Below are positions 8,547 through 17,429 of a stretch of DNA of 64,000 nt, one piece after another. The DNA comes from Pseudoalteromonas sp. EB27 (GTDB taxonomy: Bacteria; Pseudomonadota; Gammaproteobacteria; Enterobacterales; Alteromonadaceae). A program made the translations under genes and the position numbers. Location of the stretch: positions 1 to 64,000 of the forward strand of contig NZ_MTQD01000001.1 in NCBI RefSeq assembly GCF_001974875.1. The letters are read 5' to 3'. Below the pieces are notes generated by a model, which saw only the letters and a list, made by a program, of their open reading frames with translations, ran no database searches and had not been told where the DNA came from. Within the stretch, counting starts at the first letter, position 1. Each line of letters starts with the position of its first letter.

Positions 8547-8989
8547 CGGCTTTGCAGAATAAAACTAATTACATAAAATTATCGTGACCGTCTCTTCATC
8601 ATTCATAGTAGAGCTCCGCAAAGGCGCTAATAATGGAAATGTTAATACTCTAGATACCAATATTCGAATACAACAAGTTTTTCAAAAAGATTATCAACAC
8701 CAAAAATTTCTCACTATTTAGACTAGTTAGCTGATTTATCAAAGAAAGTGCTTATTCATCTTTGTTTACTGCTTGGTTATATTATTTAAAGCATTGTTTT
8801 ATTTGATTTTATTTCATACCAACGAAATCCATCTGGAAATTATCTGCTATGATCGTTAATGAAGGCTGAGTGCAATACGGAAATTAAATAGGTTAACTTA
8901 GCTAGTCTCAAGTATGCATCTTCAAATGATGACTTGCTCATCAATCACAAGGAATGACGCTGCTATAAACAGGATGTTTGGAGAATTTT

Positions 8990-9586
8990 ATGCAACAGCG
9001 AACACTTCGTAGGATCAGGCGAGATAGGCCCGTAGACTACTTTTACAGTTTAAAGAACAATTGCCATGTATGGGTTGAATCAACATTAGAGCTAGATTTT
9101 TTGTATTGGCTTGAATTTGACGTGCGAGTGTCTGCTTATACAACCCAACCAGAGAGTGCGGATACACCAGCAGGTCGCTACACGCCAGATGTATTAGTTG
9201 AGCTTCAAAATGGTTCTAGTATTTACTTTGACCCGCATCCATACAAGTACGTGCATTCTAAAACTTTTATAAACAAGTTTACTGAAAAGGCGCAGTACAT
9301 TGAGCGCTTAACTGGGCGTCCTGTTCGTATTGTCACTGAAAAGGATTTAAACCCAATTACTATTGGCAACTTTAAAACACTTTACCCTTACCTAAGAACA
9401 GAGACAAACGAAGTTCACAAATTATTACTTATAGGTAACTCATTCCCAGCTACTTTTGGTGATTTGAGGAAACAAGCTGAATCTATTGGCATTAGTCCAT
9501 TTGTCCCTTTTGCTCTACTCGCTCACTCACACATAGTGTTCGACAATACTGTAAAGCTTTCTGATAGCACTCAATTGAGAAGTTAA
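8990..9586 (+). CDS. tnsA: Tn7-like transposase subunit TnsA (endonuclease)
   Basis: In Tn7-like transposition TnsA cleaves the 5' strands at the transposon ends, while TnsB cuts and joins the 3' ends. The ATG at 8990 is preceded by GGAG six bases upstream and gives 198 residues; an upstream TTG at 8978 is less likely. The N-terminal endonuclease domain shows ESTLELDFLYWLEFD (Glu30/Glu34) and RYTPDVLVE (Asp67). The next catalytic segment, normally a Q/E-x-K strand, reads IYFDPHPYKY, so the lysine is displaced (Lys86) or missing. At about 200 residues it is shorter than Tn7 TnsA (273). The context, five bases before tnsB, makes the assignment firm even though its catalytic competence is uncertain. 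Confidence 0.83.
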   Translation: MQQRTLRRIRRDRPVDYFYSLKNNCHVWVESTLELDFLYWLEFDVRVSAYTTQPESADTPAGRYTPDVLVELQNGSSIYFDPHPYKYVHSKTFINKFTEKAQYIERLTGRPVRIVTEKDLNPITIGNFKTLYPYLRTETNEVHKLLLIGNSFPATFGDLRKQAESIGISPFVPFALLAHSHIVFDNTVKLSDSTQLRS

Positions 9587-9591
9587 GCTCG

Positions 9592-11571
9592 ATGAATATA
9601 TTTCCTTATTCTCAATTATTCGACGATCAAGCTCGCAAATTCGATATCTTGCTATGCGATCAATTAAACGTAGTTATTAGAGATATTAAAACCAAAGAGC
9701 TGCAAACTTTTACTCGTAATGAGTTTGCATTTGCCTTAAAAACTTACTTGATACCAATTACCCCTAATTCACCTCATTCAGTCTTAGATCCACTCCAAAA
9801 ACTCATGATAGAAAAGCAAGCACCTTATCTTTCTGTAATGAAGAAGGTTTTTGAAGAAGAACACGCACATATGACCACGTTATCAATTTATAAACGGGTT
9901 ATAGCTGAAGTGGAAGAGCAGCAAACAATAAATAACAAACCAGGGACAGTTGTTAAGGTAAAGCACCCAAGCCGATCAAGCTTATCAAGGTGGTGGAAGA
10001 AGTTTAAGGACACTGGGTTTAGTTATATTGACTCTCTCCCAAAACGTAAGTCTAAGAGAAATACAACAGACCCTCGCTCTGAACAAATCATGTGGATGGG
10101 TTACGAAAGGTTCATGATGGGAAAAATAACTCCCAGTATTGCTGTAGGACATGCAAAGTATGAAAAATGGGTCAACGAGATGAATGACCCCACCATTACC
10201 ATTGTAAGTAGAGAAAAATTTAGAAAGCATCATCACAGTTTCAATGACCTAGATCGTGCCTTAGCTTCAGGCAACAGTGCTGAAGTAAATAAGCTAATGA
10301 GAACATACAAAGCTCGCATCAAAACAGATCGAGTACTAATGCGTATAGAAGCAGATAGATTAGCGCTTAATCTTCGCCTAATTGACGATACTACTGGAAA
10401 AGTTACTGGAAAAGTCGCTTTATATACTGCCATTGATTGTTACTCCCGTTATCCGATTGCAGTCACTGTGGAGCTTGGTGAAGCCGAAAAGGCTATCGGT
10501 GGCGTTAACCTACTTCGCAATATTGTTATACCCGCGAGTGAACAACTCGACGCATTTGGCATACCTATCAGGATAGTTTGCGATAATGGTCCGGGGTTCA
10601 ATAATGAAACATTTGCGAAAACAGCTGAATCATTGAAGTGTGAACTGATTTACGCACCAAGCAATCAGCCCTACAGAAAACCTTTTGTAGAATCATTTAA
10701 TAAAACGATCCGAAGTGAGTTTTTAGAAAGCGCTGAGCTTAAAGTTGGCAATAAAATCGTACATGGCGTGCCTGGATACAAAGGTAAGCGTTATGAAGGG
10801 AAAAGCACTAACATGAACCCTACAGATGAAACGCTCAAACAAGCTGCCTCCATGACTGTAGATAGTTTCGTTCAGAACCTTCACGACTTTTTAGTGCATT
10901 TTGTAAGTCAGCCACACAATGAACTCAGTGGCAAAACTCCCCAGGAAGTATGGAGCGCCTCTTGCCTAGAGTACCCATTGATTCCGTGCCACTATGAACA
11001 TCTAAAAACCAGTTTCCATGTTTTTCTGGGAGAGACAACTTTAAACGAGACTGGTAAATTCAGATTTAACAAACAGGACTTTTTTGGTGAAGAGGTTCAA
11101 AACCTATATTGGCAGCTTAAAACTGGCAAAGGCTCAGGGAAAAACCCTAAAGTATCGGTATTGCATGATACACAAGATTGCAGGGCTGTAACCCTTGCGG
11201 TCACATTACCTGGCGACACTCATGTTACAAAAATCATTTCTTACAACATCGATTTGGTTGATGAACAGGTGCCAATTTCATTTGAGGTCGCCAACATGAA
11301 TCACAGTACACCTATTCGTCGCTCAATATATTTTGGCGAAGCTGAGCTTATAAAACGCAAACGTCGAAAAATACGTAATGGCAAGCAAACGCAAAATATG
11401 GAGCAAAACTTCATAGATGAATGCTCAACTAAAGATATCATTAAGCAATCTAACAGCTCTATCCACGAACGCCAATCTAAACACAAAGATCCGTTACAAG
11501 GTACGGATATCTCACAAGGGAATCAGGATGATTCTCAATTCAGAAACAAGGAAGGTTATGAAAAATGGTAA
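9592..11571 (+). CDS. tnsB: Tn7-like DDE transposase TnsB
   Basis: This is the retroviral-integrase-fold transposase that binds repeats in the transposon ends and performs 3' cleavage and strand transfer. At 659 residues it has the expected length. The DDE triad can be read as Asp255 (RIEADRLALN), Asp331 (IRIVCDNGPGF) and Glu367 (YRKPFVESFNKTI), with 35 residues between the last two. Residues about 95-150 form the helix-turn-helix region, including SLSRWWKKFKDTG. The C-terminal tail (about 560-659) is hydrophilic and probably contacts TnsC. Its stop lies 7 bases inside tnsC, implying coupled translation. Confidence 0.93.
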   Translation: MNIFPYSQLFDDQARKFDILLCDQLNVVIRDIKTKELQTFTRNEFAFALKTYLIPITPNSPHSVLDPLQKLMIEKQAPYLSVMKKVFEEEHAHMTTLSIYKRVIAEVEEQQTINNKPGTVVKVKHPSRSSLSRWWKKFKDTGFSYIDSLPKRKSKRNTTDPRSEQIMWMGYERFMMGKITPSIAVGHAKYEKWVNEMNDPTITIVSREKFRKHHHSFNDLDRALASGNSAEVNKLMRTYKARIKTDRVLMRIEADRLALNLRLIDDTTGKVTGKVALYTAIDCYSRYPIAVTVELGEAEKAIGGVNLLRNIVIPASEQLDAFGIPIRIVCDNGPGFNNETFAKTAESLKCELIYAPSNQPYRKPFVESFNKTIRSEFLESAELKVGNKIVHGVPGYKGKRYEGKSTNMNPTDETLKQAASMTVDSFVQNLHDFLVHFVSQPHNELSGKTPQEVWSASCLEYPLIPCHYEHLKTSFHVFLGETTLNETGKFRFNKQDFFGEEVQNLYWQLKTGKGSGKNPKVSVLHDTQDCRAVTLAVTLPGDTHVTKIISYNIDLVDEQVPISFEVANMNHSTPIRRSIYFGEAELIKRKRRKIRNGKQTQNMEQNFIDECSTKDIIKQSNSSIHERQSKHKDPLQGTDISQGNQDDSQFRNKEGYEKW

Positions 11572-12515
11572 GCACTACTCTTAATACATCACCAAGTTCG
11601 TTATATGTACCGCAAAGTGGCACATTTTATTGCCATACGTCTACAACGGAAGCATGGGAATACATTAGCAAGATTCATCAGAATAAAAACTACTCAGGCT
11701 TATTGACGGGTGTTTCTGGTGTTGGCAAATCATATTTGGCTAAGACGTATACCCAACAATTCCCTCAATCTGAGTTAGATGAAAAAAATATTATTCCAGT
11801 GCTTTACGTTAAGTTAGGTGCAACATCAACTCCAACTGACTTGCTTCATCAAATTTTAATGGCTTTAGGGTGCACTGTAATGAACAGCAAAGAAAGGCCT
11901 TATACTGCACTTGAGCGTTTGTTACATCTACTCAATGAACAAAGTGTTGAGCTTATTATTATTGATGAGGTACAAGAGTGCTTACCTGATACCGACGGCA
12001 TCAGAGCTCAGCAAATGGCAAAGCAGTTTGCAGGTCTAGTAGACAAAGCTAGTATTCCTGTAATTTTAATGGGAACGCCATTGGCCAAAAGAATTATCGA
12101 ACTCGCCTACAAAGGTGGAGATAAAGAAGAGCAATTAAGCCGGCGTTTTCTAGCCCCACATCAACTTAGTCCCTGTCCAAGCCAGTGCCAAGCTTGGATA
12201 AACATGGTTAATTTTTACCAACTTAAATATGGCTTTAATAGGCTAACGGCTCAGTCACATAAAGACTTACTTAACCGCATTTATATTGCAACAAATGGCA
12301 TGCATGGGCTCCTTAATAAGCTTTATGCACAGATGTTACCCGCTGATTATAAGAATACAGCTCAGTACATTAGAGCATTCGAAGAAGCGTATAAATTTGC
12401 TATCAGAAATAGCGAAGACAACCCGTTTAATGCTGACATGATTAATGCACAGCAAACTGAACGAAATATTGAAGATTTAGATCGCAAGTTAAAGGAAACG
12501 TTCACACATGGCTAG
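11565..12515 (+). CDS. tnsC: Tn7-like transposition regulator TnsC (AAA+ ATPase)
   Basis: This AAA+ ATPase communicates between the target selector and the TnsAB transposase. The 316-residue protein shows Walker A GVSGVGKS (49-56) and Walker B LIIIDEVQE (Asp134, Glu135). Downstream MGTPLAKR and a CSRRF-like sensor region (LSRRFLAPHQL) are typical of the TnsC/TniB family. It is shorter than Tn7 TnsC (555) and closer in size to TniB-like forms found with TniQ target selectors. It overlaps both tnsB (7 bases) and tniQ (8 bases). Confidence 0.9.
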   Translation: MVSTTLNTSPSSLYVPQSGTFYCHTSTTEAWEYISKIHQNKNYSGLLTGVSGVGKSYLAKTYTQQFPQSELDEKNIIPVLYVKLGATSTPTDLLHQILMALGCTVMNSKERPYTALERLLHLLNEQSVELIIIDEVQECLPDTDGIRAQQMAKQFAGLVDKASIPVILMGTPLAKRIIELAYKGGDKEEQLSRRFLAPHQLSPCPSQCQAWINMVNFYQLKYGFNRLTAQSHKDLLNRIYIATNGMHGLLNKLYAQMLPADYKNTAQYIRAFEEAYKFAIRNSEDNPFNADMINAQQTERNIEDLDRKLKETFTHG

Positions 12516-13872
12516 GCTACCAATTCGAGTTAGGCCTTTCGTTGGAGAAAGCCAGGCTGGCTACATTCTTCGTCTTGCAATGCGAAATGGTTTTATGAAA
12601 CCAGAAGACATTGTTAATAAGAAAGTATTTAACTTAGCAAAACGCAATAATCTAAAAAAAGCTGATATCAACAATATCAGCTCACTCATACAACGCCCTA
12701 TTTCATTTTCAGAAACGGAGGGAAGTCCTTTTCCAAAAGTGTGTTCCAGTGCTCGAATTCTCCACGCTAGAGCATGTCTAAAATGCTTGAATGAAAACCC
12801 TATTCATAGAGATAATTGGCAAGACCCAAGATATACGCACTGTGCAAAGCACCAGGTCATGCTTATTGATGTATGCCCTCACTGCGAACACGAATTGGAA
12901 TTTAACGCAAGTTTACTTCAAGGGTATTGCAGCAATGAATATTGTGGAAGAAAACTTCTTCAGCTTTCGGTAGATGAAAAGATCAAAAGGCTCACAACCG
13001 GTAATATAGAAGACTGTATTATTGCAGGTTTGTATGTTCTTGAAATTTCAGAGCTTAAAAGAAAAGCCTATTTTAATTATAAAGACATACCAACAATCCT
13101 AACCGCAGGAATTGACTTGTTAACTAATAATGAAGCATTAGGGCATTGGCTAGCAAAAATATCTAGCAAAGGGCTGCCAGCTGGTTATCCTAAAAACCTG
13201 GCATATCCTGAGCTTTATTCCTTATCATGTCATATACATAGAGATTGGAACTTGATAAAGCGCGCTCAAATCGGCAATAGAAAGCCTTCTCTCCAGCTTA
13301 CTTCCACAAGCAAGCCTTTGGAAATAAGGATACTCGCATCTTGTCTAGGGCTCAACGCAGCTGATTTAAAGCCTCTGTGGTACAAAAATATTCTACGATT
13401 CAGCAATACAAACCGATATCAAGTCGATGGTTTAATTGATGCCAAGCAGTTAATAGAAGAGCTGGTAACTAAATCAACCTCTGAAGTCATAAATGAAGTC
13501 GATTTCATGGAAGCCACAAAGTTTGTCGAGCAATACCTGATGGAAAAATCAGATCTTTTATTAGCAATATTTTTGAAAGATTTACCTTTTTATTATCAAG
13601 GTAAGAATAACCTCCTTGATTCAATTTACTTCAACCGTGATGAGCTGATAAAAGTAGGCGAACGTCATTTGAAATCGTCTAAAGCCAGAACAATCAGTAT
13701 TGATACATGTGCAAAAATTGCCAAAATATCACCCAACATCATCAAAAATGCAATTAGTAGCGGATTAATCAAATCCTCTGACTGGAAAGCAGATAACTCA
13801 ACTTTAAAGCTAATTGAGCTGAAGAAGTTGCAAGAGCTGCATAAAAACAGACAACTCAACCTCCCTCTGTGA
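12508..13872 (+). CDS. tniQ: TniQ/TnsD-family target-site selection protein
   Basis: The N-terminus LPIRVRPFVGESQAGYILRLA is the start of the TniQ family, followed by a zinc-binding cluster (ARACLKCL, THCAKHQ, DVCPHCEHEL, then CSNEYCG) at about residues 90-150. At 454 residues it is TnsD-like in size, and the C-terminal half (about 190-454) carries helical segments, including SIDTCAKIAKISPNIIKNAI, likely a DNA-binding helix-turn-helix. TnsD/TniQ proteins recognise a fixed chromosomal site. No tnsE or CRISPR genes accompany it, so it is probably the only target selector in the visible module. Confidence 0.9.
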   Translation: MARLPIRVRPFVGESQAGYILRLAMRNGFMKPEDIVNKKVFNLAKRNNLKKADINNISSLIQRPISFSETEGSPFPKVCSSARILHARACLKCLNENPIHRDNWQDPRYTHCAKHQVMLIDVCPHCEHELEFNASLLQGYCSNEYCGRKLLQLSVDEKIKRLTTGNIEDCIIAGLYVLEISELKRKAYFNYKDIPTILTAGIDLLTNNEALGHWLAKISSKGLPAGYPKNLAYPELYSLSCHIHRDWNLIKRAQIGNRKPSLQLTSTSKPLEIRILASCLGLNAADLKPLWYKNILRFSNTNRYQVDGLIDAKQLIEELVTKSTSEVINEVDFMEATKFVEQYLMEKSDLLLAIFLKDLPFYYQGKNNLLDSIYFNRDELIKVGERHLKSSKARTISIDTCAKIAKISPNIIKNAISSGLIKSSDWKADNSTLKLIELKKLQELHKNRQLNLPL

Positions 13873-13892
13873 AGAGGGGGGGCATTGTTTTA
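13861..13892 (+). terminator. Hairpin at the end of tniQ
   Basis: CTCCCTCT pairs with AGAGGGGG around a GTGA loop that includes the tniQ stop codon, followed by GGCATTGTTTT. The stem is strong but the T-run is interrupted, so termination is plausible rather than certain. It lies between the convergent tniQ and sngC. Confidence 0.5.
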
Positions 13893-13933
13893 CAAATAAT
13901 CTAAGAGGTTGCTATTAATAGCTTTCTACTGTC

Positions 13934-16123
13934 TTAGAGTAATTCTTTAACTAATACCTGTGCTTTCTCAACATCAAAAGTTCTTGCAGCATACCCTTGT
14001 GCAAGAATTTCTTGAGGTAAATACTCATCAAACTTATCTATAGTTTTTTCTGCAATAGCATCAGCTAAATCAATTGCTGATATGGTTTTATCATCTCGAA
14101 AGCTTTTAAGAGCCCCGATAACATGATCAATTAAGGTATTCTCAACTTCTATAATTCCTGCAAATGCACCCGCTCCAAACCCTTTGTGTATAAGTACTGC
14201 AACAAGTGTATTTACAACTTTATCACCGGCCCAAGGCAAAACAACGGCTGTATTGCCATGCTGTAAGAAATATGTACTTTCAAGTTTTGCAGTTTTAAAA
14301 AAGTCTGCCCCCTCTTTAAAAAGTGCTTGGGCAACTGCATCACCAAATTCAATTCTTTGTTCACCAACTTGAACTCTGTAGTCACTTTCTTTCAGAATTT
14401 TAAGCATTTCTTGTCTCACTACATCATGTACAGCCATCCCTGAACCACCAAATTTAGGTGGTTTCCCTCCTTTTGCATGCTGTACTGAAATCACTTTTTT
14501 GTCTGTATCGACTAGCTCAACCACCCAACGTTTACCCGCAAATACAATATGTTGGCCCTCTAAAATAAGGCTATCTACGGGTAATGTCCCTAGTGTTTTA
14601 CTACCCGTTACAATTCTAAATTCTTCAGGGGTTTTAAAGACGGCATAAAACGTATAATGATTTGTTACTTTTTCACCCATAAAACCTAAAACCAGTTCAC
14701 CACTTCCTAACTGGGTAATAAGATCTACCTTACCCATGTGAGATAGCAAATCTTTAAAATGAGTAACAGTAACTTGTTGGAATGGCCCGTCTTTACAAAG
14801 TAATACGTAGATTTGATCTGCTCTTATACCACCCCATTGCGCGATGAGAGCTAAAACTTGATGAAGTAATGTTGAAAAGTGATAGAGCGAAGTGTCTGCT
14901 GGTTCATACCATTTACTTGCAACCAATAACCGTATCATCGCTAGCGATTGAACCAATTCAAGCCGCAGTTTATCTACAATACTCGATTTTTCTGTAAGGT
15001 CAGCCTCAGTTATCAGCATTCGCAAAATACTAGCGCCACCACGCCTACCTGAACGACCCATGCGCTGCCGTAAACTTGCAATAGAATGCGGCGCAGTAAC
15101 TTGCACGACAGAGTTAACCTTGCCTATATCAATGCCTAACTCCAAAGTCATAGTACACACTGCTGTCGTGGGAATTTGATCTTGCTGAAGCCGAGCCTCA
15201 AGTGATTCTCGCATTTCTTTGGCTAACGAGCCGTGATGTGGAAAAAACTCGTTAGGCACAGTGTTGCTCTCACACATCTCTGCAAGAGTGGTCGCAATAC
15301 TTTCGGTGCGACTTCTGCTATTTGCAAACACTAGGTGGTTTCCACCACGGCAAAGACCATATAAATCGTTACATACGGTTTGCTCCGCAGTAACCGTCTC
15401 ATCTGCCACAACAGCGCTCTCAATATATCCCTTCACTTGCATTTTTAACGATGATGAAGACTGCGTTTGCTTTATTATTTTACAAGACAGTGATTTATTA
15501 GGTCTTAAAGATGCTGGGACACTTTCTAAGTTACCTAAAGTGGCACTTAAAGCCGTTCTGGGTATTGGTGAGTTTACACGGCCTACAAGGTGTTCTAAGC
15601 GGTGCAGTAAGCTCAACAAGTGATGGCCTCGCTCTGTGCCAATAAATGCGTGAAATTCGTCTATAACTATGTGCTTTAAATTCTGAAAAGCAGACTTTAC
15701 CCAGCCACTGTCTCTTATTAATAATGACTCTAGGGACTCTGGCGTTATTAACATAATGCCTGATGGATTTCGTTTCAGCTTATTTTTTCGACTTTGAGGA
15801 CTATCACCATGCCAAGGTGTAACTTGTATGTTTAACAAATCTGACAAGCTTTCTAGCCTTCGGTCTTGATCGTTTATTAACGCCTTTAGTGGGCTGATAT
15901 ATAAAATGCCCACACCACTTACTTCATCTGCGATACTACTTATTGCAGGTAAAAAAAATGCTTCGGTTTTACCTGCGGCAGTAGAGGCACTAATAAGCAC
16001 ATCAGTATTGCCTGATAGGATAGGGTCAATTGCTAAACATTGAATCTCTCTGAGCCGATCCCAGCCTTGTTTAAAAATCCACTGCTGAATGCGCAAATCG
16101 AGCTTTTCGTGTGCGTCAATCAT
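13934..16123 (-). CDS. sngC: DExH-box helicase, Shango component SngC
   Basis: A 729-residue SF2 helicase with motif I STAAGKT (47-53), motif II DEFH (155-158), motif III SAT (193-195) and motif VI QRMGRSGRRGG (353-363), of the Lhr-like/BrxH-like type. The C-terminal 350 residues are an accessory region of the kind that follows Lhr-type cores. The ATG overlaps the stop of the ATPase gene as ATGA. In Shango anti-phage systems a TerB-domain protein, an ATPase and a helicase are encoded in this order, and the match of all three genes is the basis for the name. The target on phage DNA or its replication is not evident from the sequence. Confidence 0.85.
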   Translation of the reverse strand: MIDAHEKLDLRIQQWIFKQGWDRLREIQCLAIDPILSGNTDVLISASTAAGKTEAFFLPAISSIADEVSGVGILYISPLKALINDQDRRLESLSDLLNIQVTPWHGDSPQSRKNKLKRNPSGIMLITPESLESLLIRDSGWVKSAFQNLKHIVIDEFHAFIGTERGHHLLSLLHRLEHLVGRVNSPIPRTALSATLGNLESVPASLRPNKSLSCKIIKQTQSSSSLKMQVKGYIESAVVADETVTAEQTVCNDLYGLCRGGNHLVFANSRSRTESIATTLAEMCESNTVPNEFFPHHGSLAKEMRESLEARLQQDQIPTTAVCTMTLELGIDIGKVNSVVQVTAPHSIASLRQRMGRSGRRGGASILRMLITEADLTEKSSIVDKLRLELVQSLAMIRLLVASKWYEPADTSLYHFSTLLHQVLALIAQWGGIRADQIYVLLCKDGPFQQVTVTHFKDLLSHMGKVDLITQLGSGELVLGFMGEKVTNHYTFYAVFKTPEEFRIVTGSKTLGTLPVDSLILEGQHIVFAGKRWVVELVDTDKKVISVQHAKGGKPPKFGGSGMAVHDVVRQEMLKILKESDYRVQVGEQRIEFGDAVAQALFKEGADFFKTAKLESTYFLQHGNTAVVLPWAGDKVVNTLVAVLIHKGFGAGAFAGIIEVENTLIDHVIGALKSFRDDKTISAIDLADAIAEKTIDKFDEYLPQEILAQGYAARTFDVEKAQVLVKELL

Positions 16124-17427
16124 AATTTGAAGTCAGCTAGCTCATCGTCTTCAGATTCAATGTCTAGCTCTACATCGGAAGGTTTTTCCTCTGCAATATC
16201 AACATTTTTTATTAAGCTGTCCCACGAAATATTTGGATTTTGATCAATCACGGCAAGCATATCTAAAAACGCTTTGATCGTATTTCTTGGCGTTCTGAAG
16301 TAAGCGTCTCCAATTGTTTTACTGCAATGGACTAAAAATGCTTTGAGGGACTCGTCAGGTACTAAATATAACGATTCATCGCCTGATGCAAAAACATGTC
16401 TAAGGTTTTTAAGTAGTATAAATAACTCTTCTGGCGTTAAACTTGCCAAGTGTAATGCAGGGGATGAGTAATCAATAACACCGGCTTGTTTTGCAAATGT
16501 GTTGCCAGCTAGGCGAGATTGCAGCGCCTCATAGCTATATAACCCTTTTCTTGGATCAAGTAAAAACTCGGGTGTACCACCTAGTAAAAACCCTAAGTAC
16601 TCAGCCGATCCTTGTAAGCAGTCGTTGAGTATTCTAAGAATTTGCTCGTAATTTGATAATCGTGCTTGGGTGCTATTGAGTTTGTATAAATTTACCATTT
16701 CATCGAGGTTAACTAATAACCCTTCGTAGCCAGCTTGCCTTACAAATAAACTCATAAGCTTTAGAGAGTCATAAAACGACGCATCTGAGATAATACTTCT
16801 TATACCAAGATCTTTGCGAGCATCTGTTTTTGTTGCATATTCTGCTCTTAACCATTTTACAGCGTTGTTCTTAAGTTGCTCGTTATCTGTTTCATGGCCA
16901 GTCCAGTATGCTTCTATAACTTTTGCAAAGTCGTAACCACCTACAAGCTCAGAGAGAGACGCGAGCCTTTCGTGAATCACTGTGGTTATTTCTTTGCTTG
17001 TATTATCTGCTTCTTTTCGTGCCTCGGTAATAAACTTTTCAACCACACTGGTCAATGCATTACCATCAGGCTTATTACGAGTAGACATGTTTCTCATTAA
17101 CTCAGAATACAAGTTTCTGGCTTGTCCAGATGATGCATGAATACGACGATCGGGAGATAAATCTGCATTAACAGTAACTAACTTTCGCTCTAATGCGATC
17201 GCTCTTACAACACTTAAAAAGAATGTTTTACCTGAGCCGTATTCGCCAATAATTAACCGAAAAGCAGAGCCGCCCTCTGTCACTCTGTCGATATCTTTAA
17301 TGAGCGCTTTAAGCTCATTACCACGACCTACTTGTATATGCTGTATGCCGACTTTTGGGGTAACACCCGATTTAAGAGACTGTATAATTGCATCGCGCTC
17401 TTTTGATCTAATTTTTTTTGCTGCCAT
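16120..17427 (-). CDS. sngB: DUF2791 (BrxD-like) ATPase, Shango component SngB
   Basis: A 435-residue P-loop ATPase of the family shared with BrxD of BREX systems. It shows RGNELKALIKDID then GSAFRLIIGEYGSGKT, Walker A at 61-68, the characteristic ADLSPDRRIH (88-97) and MRNMSTRNKPDG (111-122), and Walker B LLVNLDE (237-243). It begins two bases after the stop of sngA and overlaps sngC, so the three subunits are probably made in proportion. No other BREX gene (pglX, pglZ, brxC) is present, which argues for Shango over a BREX remnant. Confidence 0.87.
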   Translation of the reverse strand: MAAKKIRSKERDAIIQSLKSGVTPKVGIQHIQVGRGNELKALIKDIDRVTEGGSAFRLIIGEYGSGKTFFLSVVRAIALERKLVTVNADLSPDRRIHASSGQARNLYSELMRNMSTRNKPDGNALTSVVEKFITEARKEADNTSKEITTVIHERLASLSELVGGYDFAKVIEAYWTGHETDNEQLKNNAVKWLRAEYATKTDARKDLGIRSIISDASFYDSLKLMSLFVRQAGYEGLLVNLDEMVNLYKLNSTQARLSNYEQILRILNDCLQGSAEYLGFLLGGTPEFLLDPRKGLYSYEALQSRLAGNTFAKQAGVIDYSSPALHLASLTPEELFILLKNLRHVFASGDESLYLVPDESLKAFLVHCSKTIGDAYFRTPRNTIKAFLDMLAVIDQNPNISWDSLIKNVDIAEEKPSDVELDIESEDDELADFKL

Positions 17428-17429
17428 TG

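Larger units (their letters stand above)
7426..8989. other. 1.56 kb region without a convincing gene between the helicase-topoisomerase operon and tnsA
   Basis: No reading frame here has a credible start, length and composition together. The two longest, about 70 codons each on opposite strands near 8199-8469, overlap each other and lack ribosome binding sites. The region separates two divergent operons and should hold both promoters. It contains four obvious inverted repeats (listed separately). By analogy with Tn7, where one transposon end lies just outside tnsA, this stretch could contain an end. I found no copy of the repeats seen at 20133-20250, nor a clear TGT/ACA terminus. Confidence 0.6.

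Noticed and set aside
16120..17427. BREX system remnant (BrxD-like ATPase)
   Set aside because: No pglX, pglZ, brxC or methylase gene is near, whereas the TerB protein and helicase complete a Shango set.
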